Below are positions 1 to 6,199 of a stretch of DNA of 10,117 nt, piece after piece. Origin of the DNA: Methanosarcinales archaeon ex4572_44 (lineage in GTDB: Archaea; Halobacteriota; Methanosarcinia; Methanosarcinales; EX4572-44); the NCBI GenBank assembly GCA_002254825.2, contig NJEL02000031.1:1-10117 (forward strand). Reading direction: 5' to 3'. Both the position numbers and the translations under genes were made by a program. Under the pieces are notes generated by a model. That model saw nothing but the letters and a program-made list of their open reading frames with translations. It made no database searches and was not told the origin of the DNA. Numbering within the stretch: position 1 is the first letter of the stretch; the number at the start of each line of letters is the position of its first letter.

Positions 1-233
1 ATAGCCTTGCGAACCGCTGCAGCCTCACGCACCACATCAAAACCACAGACCCTGGCAGTACCAGTCGTTGGGCGCGACATCGTGGAGAGCATATTGATGA
101 GGGTGGTCTTCCCAGCACCATTTGGACCAAGCAAACCAAAGAGCTCCCCCTCACCAACAGCGATACTCACCCCATCCACCGCTACCAGACCATCGAACGA
201 CCTGGCAATACCATCAGTTACAATAGCATCCAC
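1..233 (-). CDS. ABC transporter ATP-binding protein, N-terminal part (cut by window edge)
   Basis: The visible 77 residues are the N-terminus of an ABC ATPase that would energise a membrane transporter from the cytoplasmic side. The Walker A loop reads GPNGAGKTT and is preceded by the usual short segment (SFDGLVAVDGVS, then GELFGLL); after it comes LINMLSTMSRPTTGTARVCG. That pattern is typical of the DrrA/ABC-2 exporter class, but Walker B, signature motif and C-terminus lie outside the window, so the substrate cannot be named. I chose GTG at 231-233 because a TGA stop lies three codons upstream in the same frame and GGAG sits 9 bases before it. It is transcribed divergently from the aldolase-like gene at 308, and a TATA-like element at 279-286 is about 50 bases from the start codon. 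Confidence 0.9.
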   Translation of the reverse strand, partial: MDAIVTDGIARSFDGLVAVDGVSIAVGEGELFGLLGPNGAGKTTLINMLSTMSRPTTGTARVCGFDVVREAAAVRKA

Positions 234-278
234 ACCTCTTCACTCCGTTCACTGCACTTCTCATCTACAATGCATAGG

Positions 279-286
279 TTTAATAA
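279..286. promoter_or_regulatory. TATA-like box, possibly shared by two divergent genes
   Basis: The sequence TTTAATAA lies in the 74-base gap between divergent genes. On the plus strand a start about 26 bases downstream falls at or next to the ATG at 308, which would give a leaderless transcript; no Shine-Dalgarno sequence precedes that ATG. On the minus strand the same element (TTATTAAA) would place a start near 256, leaving a leader of about 23 bases before the GTG at 233, which does have GGAG. The positions are seen; promoter use is inferred. Confidence 0.55.
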
Positions 287-307
287 GCCTTTCATGCAAA
301 AGTTAAG

Positions 308-679
308 ATGACAGATGTGGCAGGAGATTTCACGCTTCGGAAATACAAAAACACCTCAGCACTCGCAATAATCCACGCCCACGCACCCTACGCAGTGATC
401 CAATCCTTCATCGAAAAAACCGAGAGCCTAAAGCCAATCGACAGCGAAGGACAATACTTCCTCCACGAAATACCAATCGTTCGCGGCGGCGTGGGAACAC
501 CCGAACTGTCACAAAACACAGCCACGGCACTACGAGAACACCGAGGAGTAATCGTTTACAGCCACGGAACGTTCGCCACAGGCAAGATACTCGAAGAAGC
601 CTTCGTCACCACCACACAGATCGAACACAGCTGCAAAATCAAATACTTCGTTGAACTCCAACAACAAAAAACGGTCTGA
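308..679 (+). CDS. Class II aldolase/adducin-family protein lacking the usual N-terminal third
   Basis: This 123-residue protein matches the C-terminal two thirds of class II aldolase/adducin-like proteins (fuculose-phosphate aldolase fold). HAHAPYAV supplies two zinc-ligand histidines (H23, H25) and YSHGTFA the third (H86). DSEG near residue 45 and the ending LEEAF...IEHSCKI also fit the archaeal branch. Members usually have about 180 residues or more; the phosphate-binding glycine/asparagine loop and the conserved serine-serine-glutamate segment that holds the catalytic glutamate are absent. By spacing from the zinc histidines, that glutamate falls near residue 5 (A5). Ordinary aldolase activity is therefore doubtful. 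The upstream DNA belongs to a divergent gene and holds no missing exon. ATG at 308 has no ribosome binding site but lies where a leaderless start is expected. It could be a remnant or a repurposed metal-binding domain. Confidence 0.75.
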   Translation: MTDVAGDFTLRKYKNTSALAIIHAHAPYAVIQSFIEKTESLKPIDSEGQYFLHEIPIVRGGVGTPELSQNTATALREHRGVIVYSHGTFATGKILEEAFVTTTQIEHSCKIKYFVELQQQKTV

Positions 680-727
680 CGACTTTGTCTTGGATTCACT
701 TGTGTCGCGGGATTGAAATTGGAAAAA

Positions 728-740
728 TACATAAATAATA
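728..740 (+). promoter_or_regulatory. Probable TATA box of the racemase gene
   Basis: The A+T stretch TACATAAATAATA is centred near 735. A transcript start about 26 bases downstream (near 761) would leave a leader of roughly 20 bases before the ATG at 780. Position and composition fit an archaeal promoter; the start site is inferred. Confidence 0.5.
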
Positions 741-779
741 GGGATATAGGAGCTAAAGAAGATTGGAAGATTGAGGTTT

Positions 780-1553
780 ATGAAAAAAAGATTTATTTGT
801 ATAGGTGGTGGTGTTGGTCCAATGGCAGGTGTTGAACTCCACAAAAAAATTATTGAAAACACTGTAACAGATGGTACCGATCAGGACCATTTAGAATTTT
901 ATCACTTTTCTCGTTCTCCCGATATTGGAGACAGAACAATATTTTTATTGGGTGAAAATATTGAAAACCCTGCAGTAGGGATGTTTCGTACAGCACAAGT
1001 AATGGGAAAAGCTGCTCAAGCTATTGATAGGAAACCAGTGTTAGGAATTCCGTGCAACACTTTCCATGCACCAATAATATTTAATACTTTTTTACAATTA
1101 TTAAAACAAAATAATATAGATATGCAAGTTTTAAACATGATAGAAGAGACAGGTAAATTTATAGAAGTATCATTTTCAAATTTTAAAAAAATTGGCCTTA
1201 TGTCAACAACTGGAACAAGAGCTGTCCGTGTTTACAATCAAGTGCTAGAACCGTTTGGTTTTGAGATTATTGAGGTTTCGGATCGAGTGCAGAGAGAATT
1301 ACATGATTCTATTTACAACATAGAATGGGGCATTAAAGCAAAAAGTCCAGTAAGTGATAAGGCTCGTAATAATTTTTTAGAATTTGTTAGAATACTGGTG
1401 AATAAAGGGGCAGAAGCAATTGTTTTGGGTTGTACGGAAATACCACTAGCATTGCCAGAACAAAAGATTAACAATACTCCTCTAGTGGATCCAATGTTTG
1501 TACTGGCAAGAGCCTTAATTCGTGAAGTGGATAGGGAAAAATTAAAAGAATAA
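780..1553 (+). CDS. Aspartate/glutamate racemase family protein
   Basis: This 257-residue cytoplasmic protein belongs to the cofactor-independent two-cysteine racemase family (Asp/Glu/hydantoin racemase), whose members interconvert L- and D-amino acids. The N-terminal GGGVGPMAG loop, PCNTFHA with catalytic Cys92, and LGCTEIPL with catalytic Cys218 are all present, and S46-P-D48 resembles the conserved substrate-site segment. Length is normal for aspartate racemase, and both halves of the pseudo-dimeric fold are complete. Substrate choice cannot be read from sequence. I prefer ATG 780 (GAGG 3 bases upstream) to TTG 771, which would add three residues. Codon use is strikingly AT-rich: I count 15% G+C in 1081-1140 and 30% in 841-900, against 60% in 481-540 of the neighbouring gene, which suggests horizontal acquisition. 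D-amino acids could serve in cell-envelope or signalling chemistry, but nothing nearby shows which. Confidence 0.9.
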   Translation: MKKRFICIGGGVGPMAGVELHKKIIENTVTDGTDQDHLEFYHFSRSPDIGDRTIFLLGENIENPAVGMFRTAQVMGKAAQAIDRKPVLGIPCNTFHAPIIFNTFLQLLKQNNIDMQVLNMIEETGKFIEVSFSNFKKIGLMSTTGTRAVRVYNQVLEPFGFEIIEVSDRVQRELHDSIYNIEWGIKAKSPVSDKARNNFLEFVRILVNKGAEAIVLGCTEIPLALPEQKINNTPLVDPMFVLARALIREVDREKLKE

Positions 1554-1701
1554 AACTCTCTTCGATACCCTAAACCTATTTATTACTATAAATATAAATA
1601 AATAATTTATCTATATAAATCGACTGTATGGCAGGAGATTGACATAAATACGAAATTTAGAGTTATTACTTAATTTTTATCCCAAATAGAGCAATCCGTG
1701 G
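1554..1701. other. AT-rich convergent intergenic region
   Basis: This 148-base gap separates the ends of the racemase gene and the galT pseudogene. It is very A+T-rich, with runs such as TATAAATATAAATAAATAA near 1588-1606 and a T-run near 1674-1678 that could end transcription from the left. I see no ORF of useful length and no RNA gene. Confidence 0.5.
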
Positions 1702-2480
1702 TTATTTGGATAAAATAATGCTCCGCAGTTCTGCTGCAGCATCTTCAGGAGCCACGCTATTGATACAAATGCCTGTGTTCTCTTCAAAACCGGCAGAGAC
1801 AGAAAGCCTGGGGAAGACTTTCACATGGAGATGATAACTCTCAACATCACACTGGAAAAAGACGTAATTGTAGGAAAAACCTCCAAAAAACTCACGCATA
1901 GAAGAGAGAATATCTCTTAAGATAGATGCAAATGAAAAAACGTGATTCAAACCTGTTAAATCAGAAAAATGCTTAATAGGTGCGATCCACACCTCGAATG
2001 GATACCGTGAAAAGTAAGGCGCAAACGCCACCCAACCATCACGCATCAGGATGAGACGTTCAGACCCAGCTTCGCACTTAATAATATTGCAGAAACGACA
2101 CTCTTTGCCATCAACTTCCAGTGAAAAACGAGGTGGTATAAGGGGAAGAGCAACCAGTTGGGAATGGCTGTGAGCGATCGAAGCACCAGCAGAACTGCCA
2201 TGATTCTTGAAGAGTGAGACGAACTCAACACCAGAAACACCCATGTAAAACTCGTACCTATCCTTGTACGCACCAACGAGCCGTGTGATCTCAGCATCTG
2301 AAAAAGACGACGGCTCATGATTATGTATTGGAGTTTCAACGATCACTTCATGAAAGCCAAAACCACGAGCATCGATACATCTGTTTTCCTAAATTTAGAG
2401 AAATCAGAGGGGCGAAAGCCACGCTGTGGTGCTATAATACAATACTCCTCAAGAAAATAATGCTTGCGTATCTCAGACAT
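1702..2480 (-). pseudogene. galT: Decayed galactose-1-phosphate uridylyltransferase (galT), internal deletion and frameshift
   Basis: Two pieces of one GalT-family (HIT superfamily) nucleotidyltransferase are visible. The N-terminus starts at ATG 2478-2480 with MSEIRKHYFLEEYCIIAP and continues through RPSDF, typical of archaeal GalT, but hits TGA at 2343-2345 after 45 codons. The remainder is in another frame: ARGFGFHEVIVETP, then the active-site IAHSHSQLVALP, a C-x2-C (CRFC) motif, and HLHVKVFP near the end. Between them about 65-75 residues are missing compared with the usual 320-340, including the first zinc site (CPFC type) and the FPN segment of the nucleotide pocket. The HSHSQ form of the HxH triad occurs in intact relatives, so it is not itself a defect. 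The long piece could restart at GTG 2344-2346 to give 214 residues, but it would lack essential parts. GGTG before ATG 2480 and the TATA box at 2525 show that expression signals remain. Confidence 0.85.
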
Positions 2481-2524
2481 CAGCACACCAGAGTATTACA
2501 ACTGAAGAACGAAGATCACTGTTC

Positions 2525-2532
2525 CTATATAG
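2525..2532. promoter_or_regulatory. Palindromic TATA box between galT remnant and lipoprotein gene
   Basis: CTATATAG reads the same on both strands. On the minus strand a start near 2502 would give a leader of about 22 bases to the galT ATG at 2480, with GGTG in place as ribosome binding site. On the plus strand a start near 2554 would give about 50 bases to ATG 2603. The minus-strand geometry is the better fit; use in either direction is inferred. Confidence 0.45.
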
Positions 2533-2602
2533 AGATACCGACGTGGCATTGAGCGATAGCTTTTTAGCAGATTATGCAGTACGCAAGAGATCGATTAGAA
2601 TC

Positions 2603-3136
2603 ATGAACCCCAAAATAGCGATGTTCCTCTTGATAATCTCTCTATCAATTCTTGTACCTGGTTGTGTCGATGAGAGAGAGGTAGAGACCAATAATACAAC
2701 GAAACCGCCGATAAGCGTTGCCACAATGGACGATCTGATCCCAACAGACAACCTGCCGATAGGAATCACATACCTCGGAACTCATGAAATAACGATCGAC
2801 TCCCCTGAGGCGAATGCCACAGAAGCAGTGTACAAGAACAGCGAAGGAATAGACTTCTACGTTCGGGTGATAAAAAGAGAGAGCAACAAAGCCGCAGAAG
2901 AGTTAATTGACGAATACAAGTCCCAATACAAGAATTACCCCTACGATCCCTTCGAAGAAGTGGCGTTGAACAACCACACCGCAACCCAAGTAAGAGACAA
3001 GTCCCTACAGGGTGGAACACGCGTCTCCACCTACACATACGTATGGAACAATGAAAACTACGTATTCATCACCACAAGCAACCTGGCTGATAACAATTCA
3101 CCAACCTTCAAACTCGCAAAAGCAATCGGATACTAA
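2603..3136 (+). CDS. Secreted lipoprotein of unknown function
   Basis: I do not recognise a family. The protein has 177 residues from ATG 2603. It begins with a lipoprotein signal peptide: a lysine at 4, a hydrophobic stretch (residues 5-18, AMFLLIISLSILV) and the lipobox VPGC with Cys21 as the lipid anchor. A short hydrophilic linker rich in Asn and Thr follows, then a single mature domain of about 130 residues with alternating strand-like segments (IDFYVRVIKRE, VSTYTYVWNNENYVFITT) and one charged helix (KAAEELIDEYKSQY). It should sit on the outer face of the cytoplasmic membrane. The frame is open back to GTG 2543, but that start would put 20 residues, several charged, ahead of the signal peptide, so ATG 2603 is preferred; its ribosome binding site is weak. 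Gene order gives no clue to its role. Confidence 0.8.
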   Translation: MNPKIAMFLLIISLSILVPGCVDEREVETNNTTKPPISVATMDDLIPTDNLPIGITYLGTHEITIDSPEANATEAVYKNSEGIDFYVRVIKRESNKAAEELIDEYKSQYKNYPYDPFEEVALNNHTATQVRDKSLQGGTRVSTYTYVWNNENYVFITTSNLADNNSPTFKLAKAIGY

Positions 3137-3183
3137 CCCTGTGGACTGTGGAAGTCATTTGATGCTGATAGATCGAGGTTAGG

Positions 3184-3266
3184 TGCGGGGGAAGGGATTC
3201 GAACCCTCGGACCTCTTCAGGAACAGGCCCTGAACCTGCCGCCGTTGGCCACTTGGCTACCCCCGC
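3184..3266 (-). tRNA. tRNA-Leu(CAG): tRNA-Leu (anticodon CAG)
   Basis: The 83-nt minus-strand sequence folds completely. The acceptor stem is GCGGGGG with CCCCCGC; the D arm is GCC/GGC; the anticodon stem GCAGG/CCUGU holds the loop UUCAGGG with anticodon CAG; a 14-nt class II variable arm follows; and the T arm is GAGGG-UUCGAAU-CCCUU. The long variable arm and discriminator A agree with leucine. It reads the CUG codon. The bases after the discriminator are CCT rather than CCA, so the 3' CCA must be added after transcription. It lies 49 bases after tRNA-Tyr on the same strand and has no well-placed promoter of its own, so co-transcription is likely. Confidence 0.95.
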
Positions 3267-3315
3267 GCGTTGAATTATACTCTCGGTCTTTTCTGTGTTG
3301 TAAGATGAGTTATTA

Positions 3316-3432
3316 TCCCGCCTCCCAGACTCGAACCGGGGACATCGCGGTATCTGCGCTTTTTGTGTGCACCTCGCAGAAGGGCACATAACATGACTAC
3401 AGCCGCGCACTCTACCACTGAGTTAAGGCGGG
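3316..3432 (-). tRNA. tRNA-Tyr(GTA): tRNA-Tyr (anticodon GTA) with a 45-nt intron at 37/38
   Basis: Exon 1 (3397-3432, minus) carries acceptor strand CCCGCCU, D arm ACUC/GAGU, anticodon-stem strand CGCGG and loop CUGUAG with anticodon GUA. Exon 2 (3316-3351) supplies A38, CCGCG, the T arm CCCGG-UUCGAGU-CUGGG, acceptor strand AGGCGGG and discriminator A. The C1:G72 pair is a tyrosine identity element in archaea. The 45-nt intron (3352-3396) sits at the canonical site. A 4-bp central helix, CUGU with GCAG, flanked by 3-nt bulges AGU and AUA, fits the bulge-helix-bulge signal of the archaeal splicing endonuclease, and UGUGC/GCACA closes an inner intron hairpin. The helix directly after the 5' bulge is weak, so the motif is of the relaxed kind. 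CCA is not encoded. Confidence 0.95.
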
Positions 3433-3462
3433 TCTGCTGTGTTCAAATTCCATAGCCAGAAT

Positions 3463-3474
3463 GGTATTTATCAC
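3463..3474 (-). promoter_or_regulatory. TATA box of the tRNA-Tyr/tRNA-Leu unit
   Basis: On the minus strand the sequence is GTGATAAATACC, centred about 36 bases before the mature 5' end of tRNA-Tyr. A start about 26 bases downstream (near 3442) gives a 10-nt leader for RNase P to remove, as expected for an archaeal tRNA promoter. The first bases of the inverted repeat at 3472 overlap its upstream edge. Confidence 0.6.
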
Positions 3475-3504
3475 TTTCGCAGCCCTTATGTGAAGGCGAA
3501 AGTG
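3472..3504. repeat. Perfect 9-bp inverted repeat in the tRNA/pstS control region
   Basis: CACTTTCGC at 3472-3480 is matched by its exact reverse complement GCGAAAGTG at 3496-3504, with 15 bases between. The left arm overlaps the upstream edge of the tRNA TATA box. The right arm ends just before TTAAGTAA (3505-3512), the best candidate for a pstS TATA element, which would start RNA near 3535. The location fits a repressor or activator operator, perhaps for phosphate control; a hairpin is the alternative. Repeat seen, role inferred. Confidence 0.55.
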
Positions 3505-3549
3505 TTAAGTAAGCTGCATGCCGTAGCTGGTCGGTGGTGTGAAGGAACT

Positions 3550-4443
3550 ATGTATCGAAAAGCTCTTTTCTTGGCCCTGCTGCTCATTTTTACACTTGGG
3601 TTGGGGTGTGTTGATGATGGATCGGTTGTTCTCATCGATGGTTCAAGCACTGTCTTTCCAATTACCGAGGCTGTTGCTGAAGAATTCCAGATTGTAAATC
3701 CTAGCGTTATGATCACAGCTGGTGTGAGTGGCACAGGTGGTGGGTTCAAGAAGTTCTGTGCTGGGGAGATTGACATCAATGGTGCTTCAAGGCCTATCAA
3801 AGAGAGCGAGATTACAGCGTGTGAGAAAAACGGGGTTGAATACATCGAGCTCATGGTAGCGTACGATGGTATCACGGTTGTGGTAAATCCTGATAACGAC
3901 TTTGTCGATTACCTCACGGTTGAAGAGCTCGGAGAGATCTGGAAACCTGAGAGCAGAGTGGAAAAATGGAGTGATGTGCGACCAGGTTGGCCTGATAGAG
4001 AAATATTCCTTGCTGGTCCTGACACCGATTCTGGGACATTTGACTACTTTACAGAGACAATTATGGGTGAAAGCGGTGCAAGTCGTTCCGACTACACGAA
4101 AAGTTCTGATGACGATATGCTGGTACGAGCGGTTGCTGGCGAGAAAGATGCACTTGGGTACTTCGGATACGCATACTACGCTGAAAACCAGGACAAACTC
4201 AAGGCAGTTCCGATCGACGCGGGGGAAGGGCCCATGTATCCAACGCCAGAAACTATTGAAAAGAAGGAATACTCGCTCTCTCGACCTCTCTTTATCTATG
4301 TGAACACAGAGTCTCTGGAACGACCAGAAGTCTTTGCATTCGTCGAATACTATCTCCAAAACAGTGGATTTTTTGCTAAAGATGTTGGATATGTGTCACT
4401 TGCTAACGAGACAAAGAACGAAATGCTCGAACGACTGAAATAA
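3550..4443 (+). CDS. pstS: PstS-like phosphate-binding lipoprotein
   Basis: This 297-residue protein is a solute-binding lipoprotein of the PstS/SphX family, which captures phosphate outside the membrane and hands it to the PstCAB transporter. The signal peptide (MYRK, then a hydrophobic run) ends in LGLGC with Cys20 as lipid anchor. Ligand-site segments of the family are present: DGSSTVFPI (30-38), SGTGGGF (60-66), DINGASRP (75-82) and GPDTDSGTFDYF (156-167), whose SGT matches the phosphate-binding loop. Length is complete. The frame is open upstream to GTG 3439, but that start lies within the tRNA promoter region and puts 37 residues ahead of the signal peptide; ATG 3550 has GAAGG 4 bases upstream. 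The expected pstC, pstA, pstB and phoU do not follow; an ABC-2 exporter does. It must use a transporter encoded elsewhere or act as a separate phosphate sensor or scavenger. Confidence 0.9.
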   Translation: MYRKALFLALLLIFTLGLGCVDDGSVVLIDGSSTVFPITEAVAEEFQIVNPSVMITAGVSGTGGGFKKFCAGEIDINGASRPIKESEITACEKNGVEYIELMVAYDGITVVVNPDNDFVDYLTVEELGEIWKPESRVEKWSDVRPGWPDREIFLAGPDTDSGTFDYFTETIMGESGASRSDYTKSSDDDMLVRAVAGEKDALGYFGYAYYAENQDKLKAVPIDAGEGPMYPTPETIEKKEYSLSRPLFIYVNTESLERPEVFAFVEYYLQNSGFFAKDVGYVSLANETKNEMLERLK

Positions 4444-4463
4444 CACTAAAACTGATACGAAAC

Positions 4464-4474
4464 AAATAAATAAG
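4464..4474 (+). promoter_or_regulatory. Probable TATA box of the ABC exporter operon
   Basis: AAATAAATAAG lies 48 bases before the ATPase start codon. A transcript start near 4495 would leave a leader of about 27 bases. The element also sits 20 bases after the pstS stop, so the exporter genes need not depend on read-through from pstS. Confidence 0.5.
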
Positions 4475-4521
4475 AGAAGTATTGTTATTGATTTGTTGAT
4501 TGGCTGGCGGAATTTAATCTC

Positions 4522-5454
4522 ATGTGCATTATACGAGTGGAGCGTCTTCAGAAGAGATTTAAGAGTATTGTTGCTGTTGATAACGTTAGTTTTGGTGTTG
4601 AAAAAGGAGAGATTTTCGGTTTCTTGGGTCCAAACGGTGCTGGGAAGACTACGACTATAAGAATGCTCACAGGATTACTCACTCCTGATTCAGGAGATGT
4701 CTTCATAGACGGGATTGATATGAGACAGAGTCCGATCATAGCTAAAATGAAGATGGGAGTTATCCCTGAGATGGGAAATGTGTATGTGGACTTAACTGCA
4801 AAGCAGAATATCATCTTGTCTGGCAAGTTCTATGGAATTTCAAGAGGAGAACTTGATAGGATAGCAGATGATCTTTTAGATAGATTTGAGCTTTCTGAGA
4901 GAAGAGACGATCTTGTGAAGAATTTTTCAAAGGGAATGAAACAGAGGGTTAATATTGCAAGTGCTATTGTTCACAGTCCTGAAATTCTATTTTTGGACGA
5001 ACCTACCTCTGGACTGGATGTTCAGAGTCAACGGTTGATCAAAGATATTATTAAGGAAATGAACCAAACGGGAACAACCATATTTTTAACCACTCATAAC
5101 ATCGAAGAGGCTAATATATTATGCGATCGGGTGGGAATTATTAACAGAGGAAAAATAGCAGCTATTGACACTCCTGAAAGGTTGAAACGTGCCTTCGAAG
5201 AGACACAGTCAGTTGAAATCTCTTTTGATAAGCCGATTGACGGCAGCTTGATTGAAGAGAGTAAAATGGTGAGTCGAGTGGAAAAGCGAGGGGATAAGTG
5301 GAAATTATACACCGACAACCCGGATAAACTCGTGAAATATTTAGCCGAATTCGCCCAGGATCGCGATTTAGCATTTACGTCTATGGAGATATGTGGGGCA
5401 AGTCTGGAAGACGCATTTATGAAATTAACAGAGGTGAGAGAACGTGCAAGCTGA
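4522..5454 (+). CDS. ABC-2 type exporter, ATP-binding subunit
   Basis: This 310-residue cytoplasmic ATPase powers an ABC-2 exporter with the membrane protein encoded next. All nucleotide-binding motifs are present: Walker A GPNGAGKTT (36-44), signature FSKGMKQR (135-142), Walker B ILFLDEP with catalytic Glu160, D-loop SGLD (163-166) and switch His191 in TTHNIEEA. The Q-loop position carries Glu83 (IPEMGNVY) instead of glutamine, seen in many DrrA-like ATPases. About 90 residues after the switch form the extra C-terminal domain common in this class. Substrate is unknown; relatives export drugs, lipids or polysaccharides. ATG 4522 was chosen as the first start giving the family-typical N-terminus; GGCGG lies rather far (about 12 bases) upstream. 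It overlaps the permease gene by 11 bases, which implies coupled translation and a paired complex. Confidence 0.93.
   Translation: MCIIRVERLQKRFKSIVAVDNVSFGVEKGEIFGFLGPNGAGKTTTIRMLTGLLTPDSGDVFIDGIDMRQSPIIAKMKMGVIPEMGNVYVDLTAKQNIILSGKFYGISRGELDRIADDLLDRFELSERRDDLVKNFSKGMKQRVNIASAIVHSPEILFLDEPTSGLDVQSQRLIKDIIKEMNQTGTTIFLTTHNIEEANILCDRVGIINRGKIAAIDTPERLKRAFEETQSVEISFDKPIDGSLIEESKMVSRVEKRGDKWKLYTDNPDKLVKYLAEFAQDRDLAFTSMEICGASLEDAFMKLTEVRERAS
5431..5437 (+). promoter_or_regulatory. Ribosome binding site fixing the permease GTG start
   Basis: GAGGTGA, an almost ideal match to the archaeal 16S rRNA 3' end, sits 6 bases before GTG 5444 inside the end of the ATPase gene. It supports the GTG as start of the permease and points to translational coupling. 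Confidence 0.7.
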
Positions 5455-6199
5455 AAATCTAAACAGCCAATTCTTACGTGGGATAATGGTTGTAACCGAA
5501 AAAAATATCCAGATTTATTACACCAAGCCTCCAATTATAATATTCGGACTCTTGTTTCCACTCTTCATGTTCTTGGCTTTTTATCTTGGAAAAGAATTAG
5601 ATTTTCAAATATTTTTCCCACGACTTTTAGCGATGTTTCTCTTCTTTATAGCTTCATCAGTAGGCCCACTGATCACGCCCTGGGAAAAACAAGCAGGAAC
5701 TTACGAAAGACTGCTATCTTTCCCAGTTAACATCAATACAATTATTTTAGGAGACAGCGCAGCAGGAATGATCTTTGGCATCATGATAAATCTCGTCGTC
5801 TTGGCTGCAGGGCTAATATTTTTGAATTATAACTTAAATATTTTATTCTTAATAGCTGGCACACTCTTAGGCGCACTCTGCTTTTCTTCTCTTGGCGTGT
5901 TATTAGCATCCCCCTCGGTTCCCAACCCATCATATATCATGATGCTCTCCAGCCTTATCCGCTTCCCACTCATTTTCATAAGCGGAATTTTTATACCTAT
6001 AGAAAACCTGCATGGGATCGGAAGAATATTGACCTACTTCTCACCCATCACCTACCTGGTTGACATATTCAACTATAGTTTCACAAGCCAGTCCCACATA
6101 TCCATAATCATAGATTTCACAACACTATTAATATTCAGTCTAATATTTATATGTGGGGCAAACAAACTACATAAAAGGAATTTGATGAAAGGACTATGA
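5444..6199 (+). CDS. ABC-2 type exporter, permease subunit
   Basis: This 251-residue integral membrane protein is the transmembrane partner of the preceding ATPase. It shows about six hydrophobic segments: near residues 30-48 (PPIIIFGLLFPLFMFLAFY), 57-77, 104-128, 131-154, 161-184 and 223-240. The cytoplasmic stretch WEKQAGTYERLLSFPV between the second and third segments is the conserved ABC-2 region thought to contact the ATPase, and the SGIFIPIENL / SPITYLVD pair before the last segment is also typical of the family. Length is normal for a DrrB/NodJ-like permease. Translation from GTG 5444 is supported by GAGGTGA and the 11-base overlap with the ATPase gene. G+C is low in places (32% by my count in 5821-5880), as often seen in membrane protein genes. 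Its final codons overlap a tiny ORF through an ATGA junction. Confidence 0.9.
   Translation: MQAENLNSQFLRGIMVVTEKNIQIYYTKPPIIIFGLLFPLFMFLAFYLGKELDFQIFFPRLLAMFLFFIASSVGPLITPWEKQAGTYERLLSFPVNINTIILGDSAAGMIFGIMINLVVLAAGLIFLNYNLNILFLIAGTLLGALCFSSLGVLLASPSVPNPSYIMMLSSLIRFPLIFISGIFIPIENLHGIGRILTYFSPITYLVDIFNYSFTSQSHISIIIDFTTLLIFSLIFICGANKLHKRNLMKGL

Noticed and set aside
318..1640. The 12-mer TGGCAGGAGATT occurs at 318-329 and 1629-1640, flanking the racemase gene like direct repeats left by an insertion.
   Set aside because: A few 12-base matches are expected by chance in a window of this size, the match does not extend beyond 12 bases, and the left copy lies inside the aldolase-like coding region.
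2328..2552. Plus-strand 74-codon open frame across the galT N-terminus.
   Set aside because: It is the shadow of the galT remnant; its composition is not protein-like and the minus strand encodes recognisable GalT sequence.
3273..3281. TATA-like sequence AGTATAATT (minus strand) just before tRNA-Leu.
   Set aside because: It lies only 7-15 bases before the mature 5' end, so transcription would begin inside the tRNA. Co-transcription from the tRNA-Tyr promoter is more likely.
3439..3549. Upstream GTG start for pstS adding 37 residues.
   Set aside because: It would place the start next to the tRNA-Tyr gene, inside the promoter region and before the inverted repeat, and bury the lipoprotein signal peptide.
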